Of a stretch of 10,351 bases of DNA, positions 1 through 7,300 are shown one piece after another (position 1 is the first letter of the stretch; every line of letters starts with the position of its first letter). The DNA comes from Propionibacteriaceae bacterium. GTDB taxonomy: Bacteria; Actinomycetota; Actinomycetes; Propionibacteriales; Propionibacteriaceae. The notes under the pieces are model-generated. The model was not told where the DNA came from and searched no databases. It was given only the letters and a program-made list of their open reading frames with translations. The stretch is taken from positions 28,461-38,811 of the forward strand of contig PMBM01000020.1 of assembly GCA_003153855.1 (NCBI GenBank), in the 5' to 3' direction. A program made the position numbers and the translations under genes.

Positions 1-13
1 CGGGCGCCCGCGC

Positions 14-1246
14 TCAGAACACCCAGCTGGCGACGGGCGCGCGGTGCGAGCCGAATGCGAGCGAGGCCTGCACCAGCGCCCCGTCGGTGAGCTCCGTGAC
101 AAGTCCGGCCGCGGCGAGCTCGACCAGCGAGATGCCGCCGAGGTAGACCGCGCCGAGCTCCCGTACATCCAGCTCGATGTCAGCGAGCCGGTCCGTACGT
201 GTCACCTCCGGCTCCTGGTCCTCCATCGCGCGTACGAGCCAGCGCCCGGCGTTCGCCGGAATCACCTCGTCCGTGACCTCGAACACCACGTCGACATCGG
301 ACCGGTACCGCCGCCCAGCCAGGGCCGCGCCGACGTCGACGAGCCGTACCCACAGGTTGTCCTGGGCGACGGGCTTCGTCGCCCGGTAGTCGACGAGCAT
401 GCTGAACAGAGGGTCGTCGACGGCCAGGTGCGGAGTGAGGATCTCCGTCGTGAGGTCGAAGTCGACCATCCGGCTCCACACCACGTGCGCGATCGCCGGC
501 TCCTCGGCGGCGACCTCGACGACTCGGACGATGCCGGCCGGACCGCCGACTCCCCACGCGAACTTCCGCCGGAACAGCGCATAGCCGACCGCGTCGCCGT
601 CCCGCTCGACGACGAGGATCCGCAGAGTCTCGAAGTCCCCCTTGCGCATCGGGACCTCGCTGAGGAAGGACCTCTGGTGGGCGTCCGTCGGCCGCGTCAC
701 CCAGCCGGGCCGCTCGACGGCGCCGTGGAGCCGGGCGACGAGGGCGCCGTGCGCCTCGAAGTCGAAGTGCTCGATCCGTACCGTCACGTCAGCCGTGTCC
801 ACGGGCCGCAGGGCCGCGCCACGCGGAAGGGTCAGCTGGACCTGACGCGCCCCGAGACCGTACCCGAACCTGCCGTAGATGATCGGCTCCGCCGCGTACA
901 GCATCGACACCGCCTCACCGCGATCGAGGCAGTGAGCGAAATGCGCGTCCATCATCGTGCGGAGCATCCCCTGGCGCCGGTACTGCGGGTGCACGCACAC
1001 CCAGGTGAGGCCGGCGATGGGAAGTCGCGCGCCGGGCACGGGCGTGTTCGCGAACGCGTACGAGGCGTGGAAGGCAGCCAGACGTCCGGGCTGTGATGGG
1101 TCTTCGATGCCGTACGTACGGCCCCAGGGCAACGGCGACGGCCAGTCCAGCTGCTCGTCGACCGGGATCGCGGACGGGAACCCCCAGGTGTCCACGTCGA
1201 TGATGTCCCGGAGTCGGTCAGGTCCCAGAGGTACGACGTCGGTCAT
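14..1246 (-). CDS. Eis-family GNAT N-acetyltransferase
   Basis: This 410-residue protein is close to the ~400-residue length of Eis acetyltransferases, which move an acetyl group from acetyl-CoA to amines such as aminoglycosides or protein lysines. An N-terminal GNAT domain carries the acetyl-CoA loop VHPQYRRQGML (residues 85-95). The block IIYGRFGYG (122-130) matches the Eis block holding the general-acid tyrosine (Tyr126 in M. tuberculosis Eis, here Tyr124). The chain ends in Phe, and in Eis the C-terminal carboxylate acts in catalysis. The middle and C-terminal parts fit the second GNAT fold plus sterol-carrier-like domain of Eis. The ATG at 1246 is chosen because MTDVVPL opens the conserved domain; the frame stays open upstream to 1654 but that stretch runs antisense to the next gene and has no family resemblance. 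No strong ribosome binding site precedes the ATG. The natural substrate is unknown; cytoplasmic location is expected. The gene is divergent from the PBP gene. Confidence 0.9.
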   Translation of the reverse strand: MTDVVPLGPDRLRDIIDVDTWGFPSAIPVDEQLDWPSPLPWGRTYGIEDPSQPGRLAAFHASYAFANTPVPGARLPIAGLTWVCVHPQYRRQGMLRTMMDAHFAHCLDRGEAVSMLYAAEPIIYGRFGYGLGARQVQLTLPRGAALRPVDTADVTVRIEHFDFEAHGALVARLHGAVERPGWVTRPTDAHQRSFLSEVPMRKGDFETLRILVVERDGDAVGYALFRRKFAWGVGGPAGIVRVVEVAAEEPAIAHVVWSRMVDFDLTTEILTPHLAVDDPLFSMLVDYRATKPVAQDNLWVRLVDVGAALAGRRYRSDVDVVFEVTDEVIPANAGRWLVRAMEDQEPEVTRTDRLADIELDVRELGAVYLGGISLVELAAAGLVTELTDGALVQASLAFGSHRAPVASWVF

Positions 1247-1373
1247 GGCGCAACTCTGCCGCACCAAGCGGAATCTTCGCCTGTGGATTCGGGAGCAGCC
1301 CTTCACAACGCCGCTGTGGGTCCACGTTCTGTCGGCGTCTCCCGTTAGCCTGACTAGGACGAAAGAGGGGGAG
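1247..1373. promoter_or_regulatory. Divergent intergenic region, acetyltransferase / PBP
   Basis: This 127-bp gap separates two divergent genes and must hold promoters for both. On the plus strand TAGCCT (1346-1351) fits the actinobacterial -10 pattern TAnnnT and would give a leader of about 15 nt before the PBP start, but I see no convincing -35 partner. A purine-rich run, GAGGGGG at 1365-1371, is the PBP ribosome binding site. I found no clear promoter or strong ribosome binding site for the minus-strand gene. The promoter calls are weak. Confidence 0.3.
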
Positions 1374-3365
1374 ATGGAACGAGTGGGGCGCGTGCTGATG
1401 GCGCTCGTGCTCATCGTCGCCCTGCTCACCGGGTGCACGAAGGCGGCGAACAAGCCGGCGATGAACCTGCCCGTCGCCGACGACACGGTGACGGCGGTCG
1501 CGACCGCGCTGACGGCGCTGGACGTCTCGAGCGCTCCCTTGTCCTCGTCGCCCACCGCCGCGCAGACCGAGCTCGCCGCGATCGTCGCCGGGATGGACGG
1601 CATCAAGCCGACGGTGACGCCGGGGCCGATCACGTACGACCCTGTGAACCCCAAAGCCTCGGCGGTGCTGCACTACTCGTGGCCGATGCCGAGCGCGCCG
1701 TGGACGTATGACGTGACCGTGCCCCTCGTGAACAACGGCCAGGGGTGGAAGCTCGTGTGGTCCGCGTCGGTCGTGTTCTCCCAGCTCGACGCGACCAACC
1801 GCCTCGTGCACTCCCACACGACAGCCCAGCGGGGCTCGATCATCGGAGCCAACAACCAGGCTCTGGTCGAGCAGTTCAAGGTCGTCAAGGTGGGCATCGA
1901 CAAGTCCCGGGTCAGTGGCGACGCGGCGGTCGCCTCCGCCAAGGCCCTGGCCGCGGTCGTCGGGATCGACTCCGACAAGTACGCAGCCCAGGTCAGCGCC
2001 GCGACCGACAAAGCCTTCGTGCTCGCCATCACGCTGCGTCTGGGGAGCGTGCCGTCGTTGGTCGCGACGATCGGTGGAGCGGTCGGCATCGAGGGCACGG
2101 CCATGCTGCCCGTCTCAGACGGGCTCGCGCCCGAGGTCCTCGGCGTGGTCGGCGACGCGACGAGCGAGATCATCACCGCATCGAAGGGTGCCGTCCTCGC
2201 AGGCGACCAGGTCGGTCTGACCGGTCTCCAGAGGCGGTACGACGCCCAGCTGCGCGGCACGCCGGGCGACAAGGTGACGATCGTCGGCCGACGTACGACC
2301 ACCGCCAGCCCGTCGGCGTCCGTGACCAAGGTCTCGGCGTCCCCGTCCGCCTCGAGAGCGTCCGCTTCCGCCTCGTCCTCATCGGGTGGGAGTGCCTCGA
2401 GCTCGACCACCGCGGCCGCGTCAGTGACGCCAGTGGTCGTCTACTCGACCACCCCCATACAGGGGAAGGACCTGTCCCTCAGCCTGGACCTCGACTGGCA
2501 GCAGAAGGCCGAGGCGATCATGCAGACGATCACCGGCCCCGCAGGCGTGGCCGTCATCCGGCCGTCCACGGGCGCGATCCTGGCACTGGCCAACTCGCCC
2601 GGCAGCGCGGGCCAGCCGGACGCGTCGTTCGGCCAGTACGCGCCGGGCTCGACGTTCAAGATCGCGACCTCGCTGGCGCTCATACGCAAGGGGTTCACCG
2701 CCGACACGATCATGAACTGCACGCCAACGGCGACCGTCGAGGGCCAGAAGTTCAAGAACTTCGGAGGGTACCCGTCGTCGAAGCTCGGCCGGATCCCGTT
2801 GAAGGACGCCGTCGCGCAGTCCTGCAACACCGCGTTCATCAACGAGTACGCGACCATCTCCGGCACGGACCTGCAAGCAGCGGCTGCGAGCCTCGGGGTG
2901 GGCGCCGACTACGACGCGGGCTTCCCCGTCAACTACGGCATCGTGCCGAAGCCGGCCTCGAGCGGCCAGAAGGCTCAGGAGTTCATCGGGCAGGGCGGCG
3001 TCCTGGCGTCGCCGGTGACGATGGCCGGCCTCGCGAGCTCGGTCGGGGCCGGGCACACCGTCGTCCCCTACCTCGTCGAGGAGACCAAGCCCGTCTCGAC
3101 CGCTGCAGCGCTCACGCCCGCCGAGGCGGCGGTTCTCCAGCAGCTCATGGCGTACACCGTCCAGACCGGCTCCGGCCGCGGGCTTGAGGGCCTGGCCCTT
3201 GGCGCGAAGACCGGCACAGCCGAATACGGCACCGGCACACCGCTTCCGACATACGCCTGGATGATGTGCTACACGGCCGGCGACGTCGCGATCGCGGTCT
3301 GGTTCAAGGACGGCGTCTCCGGCTCCTACTCCGCGGGCCCGATCATCAAGGCGTTGCTGAAGTGA
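1374..3365 (+). CDS. Penicillin-binding lipoprotein (class B transpeptidase, MecA_N type)
   Basis: A 663-residue membrane-anchored D,D-transpeptidase that would cross-link peptidoglycan outside the cell. A lipoprotein signal peptide ends in the lipobox LLTG-Cys21. Residues ~30-140 fit an NTF2-like (MecA_N) domain. The PBP dimerisation domain starts at AQRGSIIGA (RG at 153-154). A low-complexity Ser/Ala/Thr linker (~307-358) leads into the transpeptidase domain (~363-663). All three catalytic motifs are present: STFK with nucleophile Ser426 and Lys429, SCN (Ser483-Asn485), and KTG (612-614) followed by TAEYG. It is therefore expected to be active and to bind beta-lactams. The order matches the M. 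tuberculosis penicillin-binding lipoprotein Rv2864c, as I recall it. The ATG at 1374 is chosen because it has a purine-rich ribosome binding site and places the signal peptide at the N terminus; the frame is open back to 957 but that part overlaps the divergent gene. Its stop codon overlaps the sirtuin start. Confidence 0.93.
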   Translation: MERVGRVLMALVLIVALLTGCTKAANKPAMNLPVADDTVTAVATALTALDVSSAPLSSSPTAAQTELAAIVAGMDGIKPTVTPGPITYDPVNPKASAVLHYSWPMPSAPWTYDVTVPLVNNGQGWKLVWSASVVFSQLDATNRLVHSHTTAQRGSIIGANNQALVEQFKVVKVGIDKSRVSGDAAVASAKALAAVVGIDSDKYAAQVSAATDKAFVLAITLRLGSVPSLVATIGGAVGIEGTAMLPVSDGLAPEVLGVVGDATSEIITASKGAVLAGDQVGLTGLQRRYDAQLRGTPGDKVTIVGRRTTTASPSASVTKVSASPSASRASASASSSSGGSASSSTTAAASVTPVVVYSTTPIQGKDLSLSLDLDWQQKAEAIMQTITGPAGVAVIRPSTGAILALANSPGSAGQPDASFGQYAPGSTFKIATSLALIRKGFTADTIMNCTPTATVEGQKFKNFGGYPSSKLGRIPLKDAVAQSCNTAFINEYATISGTDLQAAAASLGVGADYDAGFPVNYGIVPKPASSGQKAQEFIGQGGVLASPVTMAGLASSVGAGHTVVPYLVEETKPVSTAAALTPAEAAVLQQLMAYTVQTGSGRGLEGLALGAKTGTAEYGTGTPLPTYAWMMCYTAGDVAIAVWFKDGVSGSYSAGPIIKALLK

Positions 3366-4129
3366 TGGACGAGCAGATGGCTTTCGAGAGGGCCCGCCGC
3401 ATGCTGGCGGATGCCGAGCACATCACCGTGCTCACCGGCGCTGGCATGTCGACCGCGTCGGGCATCCCCGACTTTCGCGGGCCGCAGGGCGTCTGGACCA
3501 TCGACCCCGAGGCGGAGCGGGTGTCGACGCTGTCGTACTACCTGAGAGATCCGGCCGTACGGAAGGCGGCCTGGCAGCGTCGTACCTGGTCGCCTGTCTT
3601 CTCGGCGGAGCCCAACGACGCGCACCGTGCGTTGGCCGACCTGGAGCGATCGGGCCGTCTCCGCGCCCTCATCACGTCGAACACGGACGGCCTCCACCAG
3701 CTGGCGGGGTCGACGAACGTGATCGAGCTGCACGGCAGTGCGCGACGCTGGCGGTGCGAGAAATGCCGCCGCTCGGGGCCGATGGAGGAGATGCTCGCGC
3801 GTGTGACCGCCGGCGAGGCCGACCCGGCCTGCCCGGCCTGCGGCGGCATCGTACGAGCGACGACGATCCTGTTCGAGGAGAACCTGGACCCCGACGTCAT
3901 CGACGCGGCAGTGGCGGCGGCGTCGGACTGCGACGTCTTCCTCACGGTCGGCACGTCGCTCGCCGTCTACCCGGCAGCTGGCCTGCTGCCCCTCGCGATG
4001 CGCGCCGGCGCCCGCTCGGTGATCGTCAACGCCGAGGAGACCGAGTACGACCACTACGCCTGGGCGGTGATTCGCGAACGGATCGAGTCCGTACTACCGC
4101 GGCTCCTGGCGGCTGACGACCCGAGCTGA
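3365..4129 (+). CDS. Sir2-family NAD-dependent protein deacylase
   Basis: A 254-residue cytoplasmic sirtuin that removes acyl groups from lysine using NAD+, giving nicotinamide and O-acyl-ADP-ribose. The NAD-binding block TGAGMSTASGIPDFRG spans residues 24-39. TSNTDGLH (104-111) supplies the NAD-ribose contacts, and ELHGS has the catalytic His123. Four cysteines, Cys131, Cys134, Cys156 and Cys159, form the zinc site. The C-terminal NAD contacts are TVGTSLAVYPAAGLLP (194-209) and VIVNAEETEYD. The Tyr-x-x-Arg motif linked to desuccinylase/demalonylase activity in CobB/SIRT5-type enzymes is not evident; the matching stretch reads AAWQRR (68-73), so deacetylation or another acyl chain is more likely. 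The ATG overlaps the PBP stop in TGATG, and with no good ribosome binding site this suggests translational coupling. A GTG at 3362 and an ATG at 3377 are alternative starts. A functional link to the PBP is not obvious. Confidence 0.92.
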   Translation: MDEQMAFERARRMLADAEHITVLTGAGMSTASGIPDFRGPQGVWTIDPEAERVSTLSYYLRDPAVRKAAWQRRTWSPVFSAEPNDAHRALADLERSGRLRALITSNTDGLHQLAGSTNVIELHGSARRWRCEKCRRSGPMEEMLARVTAGEADPACPACGGIVRATTILFEENLDPDVIDAAVAAASDCDVFLTVGTSLAVYPAAGLLPLAMRAGARSVIVNAEETEYDHYAWAVIRERIESVLPRLLAADDPS

Positions 4130-4181
4130 GGCTGGAAGCCGATCCGGTCCGTACCACCGCGGCTGCTGCGGCCGACGACCC
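4081..4181 (+). repeat. Imperfect direct repeat of the sirtuin 3' end, period 60 bp
   Basis: Copy 1 (4081-4122) lies in the last codons of the sirtuin gene. Copy 2 (4141-4181) lies just past its stop codon. By eye the copies share about 36 of 42 positions with one single-base gap; the cores GTCCGTAC, ACCGCGGCT and GACGACCC are identical. The offset is exactly 60 bp, so copy 2 begins in the same reading frame (S-V-x-P-R-L-L is kept) until the gap. It looks like an old tandem duplication that left a decayed copy after the stop. Confidence 0.6.
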
Positions 4182-4291
4182 TGGGGCTCGCCAGGTGCAC
4201 CGAGCGGACTGGCCGGGCGCCTCGGACCTCCGTGGAAGTCTCGCCACGTCTTCCGGCAACCCCGGTGTCTGCAGCTGAAGAACGCTGTGCC

Positions 4292-4307
4292 ACTGTGATT
4301 TCACAGT
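4292..4307. promoter_or_regulatory. 16-bp palindrome, candidate operator
   Basis: ACTGTGA-TT-TCACAGT is a perfect inverted repeat with 7-bp arms and a 2-bp centre. It sits 46 bp before the hydrogenase start and is locally AT-rich for this genome. The half-site TGTGA resembles CRP/FNR and Rex half-sites, but those operators space TGTGA and TCACA by six bases, not two. It is most likely a site for a different dimeric repressor, overlapping or just downstream of the promoter. The regulator is not in the window. Confidence 0.45.
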
Positions 4308-4341
4308 ATGGCTCGGCCGCGGGAGCCAGGCTGGTCTCAAC

Positions 4342-4348
4342 GAGGAGG
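4342..4348 (+). promoter_or_regulatory. Strong ribosome binding site of the hydrogenase
   Basis: GAGGAGG lies 5 nt before the ATG at 4354. This fixes the start codon and argues against the in-window ATG at 4308, which has no such site. Confidence 0.8.
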
Positions 4349-4353
4349 CTGCC

Positions 4354-7300
4354 ATGCAGGACCTGACCGAACGCACTCGCTGCACGATCACCGTCGACGG
4401 CCGAGAGGTCGAGGTGCCAGCGGGGCTGACGATACTGACCGCGCTCGCCGTGCAGGGCTACGACATCCCCTCGCTCTGCCACGACGTACGCCTCGAGCGG
4501 GCCAACGGCAACTGCGGCCTGTGCGTGGTCGAGGTCGGCGACGAACGGCGCGAGGTCAAGTCCTGCATCACACCCGTGACGCCCGGCATGGTCATCCGCA
4601 CCAGGTCCGAGACCATCGACGCATACCGGAGGGTCCGCGTCGAACAGCTCCTCTGCGACCACAACGCCGATTGCGAGCCGCCCTGCCAGCAGACCTGCCC
4701 GGCGCACATCGACATCCAGCGCTACCTGGCGCTGGTCACAGACGGCAACTTCGAGGCCGCCGTGCGCGTGATCAAGGACCGCAACCCGTTCCCGTCCGCG
4801 TGCGGGCACGTCTGTCCCCACACGTGTGAGGCGCAGTGCCGCCGCAACCTCATCGATTCCGCCGTCGCGATCAACGACGTCAAGCGGTTCGCCGCCGACT
4901 GGGACCTCTCACGGGACAAGCCGTGGGTACCGACGGTCAGCGAACGTACGGGCAAGACGATCGCCATCGTCGGAGCGGGTCCGTCGGGGCTCAGCGCAGC
5001 GTTCTACGCGGCCATCGCCGGGCACGAGGTCACCGTCTTCGAGCGGCAGCCGAAGCCGGGCGGCATGATGCGCTACGGGATCCCGGAGTACCGCCTGCCG
5101 AAGGCGACGCTGGACGCGGAGATCGCCACGATCACCGCGCTCGGCGTCAAGATCGTCTGCGGGAGGTCGATCGGAACCCACCTGCGCCTGGAGGACCTGC
5201 AGCGGGACTTCGATGCCGTGTACCTCGCGATCGGGTCGTGGACGCCCACGCCGATGAACCTCGAGGGTGAGAACTCCGACGGCGTGCTGACCGGCATCCG
5301 CTACCTCGAGCAGGTCACCAAGGGCGGCGACCCCGCCCCTGGCAGGAACGTCGTGGTCGTCGGCGGCGGCAACACGGCGATCGACTGCGCTCGTACGGCG
5401 CTGCGCCGCGGCGCTGACCATGTCGTCCTCCTGTACCGCCGTACCCGCGACGAGATGCCCGCCGACCCGCAGGAGGTGGAGGCCGCCGAGGACGAGGGTG
5501 TCGAGCTGCGCTTCCTCGCGGCACCGACCGCGATCCGGCGGGGGCCTGAGGGACTGATGCTCCGCTGCCTGGAGATGACCTTGGGCGAGCCCGACCGGTC
5601 GGGACGCCGTCGTCCCATCCCCACGGAGGGAAGCGACTTCGAGCTGCCCGCGACCCTGGTCATCGGCGCGATCGGCCAGAGCACGAACACGCAGTTCCTC
5701 TACAACGATCTGCCTCTCCGGCTGAACAAGTGGGGCGACGTCGACATCGACGGCTCCACCATGGAGGCATCGGAGACGAAGGTCTTCGCGGGCGGCGACT
5801 GCGTGACCGGTCCGGCCACGGTGATCGAGGCGGTCGCCGCGGGGCGCCGTGCGGCGTGGGCGATGGACCAGTTCGTCACCCGTGGGTACGTACGGGCCGA
5901 GCCCGCTGCGTACAACTGCAGCCGTGGCTCTCTCGAAGACCTCCCGCGCGACGAGTTCGAGACGCGCCCCAGACGGGCGAGGCACCCCATGCCGACGCTC
6001 CCTCTCGCGGAGAGGGTGACCAGCTTCGATCAGGTCGACACCGGATACACGGAGGCCGACGCACGCGCCGAGGCGGCCCGCTGCCTGCGCTGCGGGTGCA
6101 AGGCGAGGTTCGTGTGCGACCTGCGCAACGTGGCCACCAAGCAGCTCGTCACGTACGCCGAGCCGCTGCACCTCCGGCCTCGCATCCCGATCGTGCGTGA
6201 CCACCCGTTCATCATCCGGGACCACAACAAGTGCATCTCGTGCGGACGGTGCGTCGCCGCGTGCGCCGAGCTCGAGGGCCCGGCTGTCCTGGCGTTCCAG
6301 TTCCACAACGGGCACCTGACCGTCGACACCCACGACGGTCGACCGCTCATCGACACGGACTGCGTGTCCTGCGGGCAGTGTGTGACGGCCTGTCCCTGCG
6401 GGGCCTTGGACTACGTGAGAGAGCGACCCAGTGTCTTCTCGGCGATCAACGACCCGTCCAAGGTCGTCATCGGATTCGTGGCGCCCGCTCCGCGCAGCGT
6501 CATCGCCGCCAAGTACGGCAAGTCGCCGCAGGAGGCATCGCCGTTCGTCGCCGGCCTGATGCGGGCGGTCGGGTTCGACCAGATCTTCGACTTCTCGTTC
6601 GCCGCCGACCTCACGATCATGGAGGAGACCACCGAGTTCCTGAACCGCGTGAGCACGGGCGGCGTCATGCCGCAGTTCACGTCCTGTTGCCCCGGCTGGG
6701 TCAACCTCGTGGAGAAGCGCTACCCCGAGCTGATCCCACACCTGTCCAGCTGCAAGTCGCCTCAGCAGATGATGGGTGCGACGGTGAAGACGCACTACGC
6801 GCAGAAGTACGGGATCCCCCTCGACGACCTGTACGTGGTCTCGATCGTCCCCTGCCTGGCCAAGAAGTACGAAGCGGCTCGGCCCGAGTTCGCCCCTGAC
6901 GGAATCCGGGACGTCGACGCCGTGCTGACCACGACAGAGTTCATGGAGATGATGGAGATGATCCGGATCGACCCCGAGGCGGTGGCGCCGGACGCGTTCG
7001 ACGAGCCGTACTCGCGCGTCACCGGCGCAGGGGTCATCTTCGGGGCGTCCGGCGGTGTGGCCGAGGCCGCTCTCCGCATGGCGGTGGAGAAGCTCACCGG
7101 CGAGAAGCTCTCCGACCACCTCGAGTTCCAGCCCGTACCAGGGGCGCGGGGAGTGAGAGAGGCCACAGTGAGCGCAGGCGAGACGACCGTACGGGTCGCC
7201 GTCATCTCGGGGCTGGGCAACGCGGAGCCTCTGATCCAGCGGGTGGTCGCTGGAGAGGACGTGGGCTACGACCTCGTGGAGATCATGGCGTGCCCCGGCG

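Larger units (their letters stand above)
4130..4353 (+). promoter_or_regulatory. Intergenic region upstream of the hydrogenase
   Basis: This 224-bp gap is the longest unassigned stretch in the window. It holds the decayed repeat copy (4141-4181), a perfect palindrome (4292-4307) and the hydrogenase ribosome binding site (4342-4348). TATGGC at 4307-4312, touching the palindrome, could be a -10 box, but no good -35 is visible. A small dyad, TGGCTC (4309-4314) and GAGCCA (4323-4328) with an 8-nt loop, lies in the predicted leader. No convincing terminator for the sirtuin unit was found, so read-through into the hydrogenase cannot be excluded. Confidence 0.4.

Noticed and set aside
957..1373. N-terminal extension of the PBP
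   Set aside because: It would overlap the divergent acetyltransferase gene and bury the lipoprotein signal peptide in the middle of the protein.
1247..1654. N-terminal extension of the acetyltransferase
   Set aside because: The open frame runs antisense through the PBP signal peptide and N-terminal region and resembles no GNAT protein. The ATG at 1246 fits the family.
1745..3187. 480-codon alternate frame within the PBP gene
   Set aside because: Arg/Gly-rich shadow frame without domain resemblance, overlapping a gene with all catalytic motifs.
4292..4307. CRP, FNR or Rex operator identity for the palindrome
   Set aside because: Those families space the TGTGA and TCACA-type half-sites by six bases. 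Here the gap is two.
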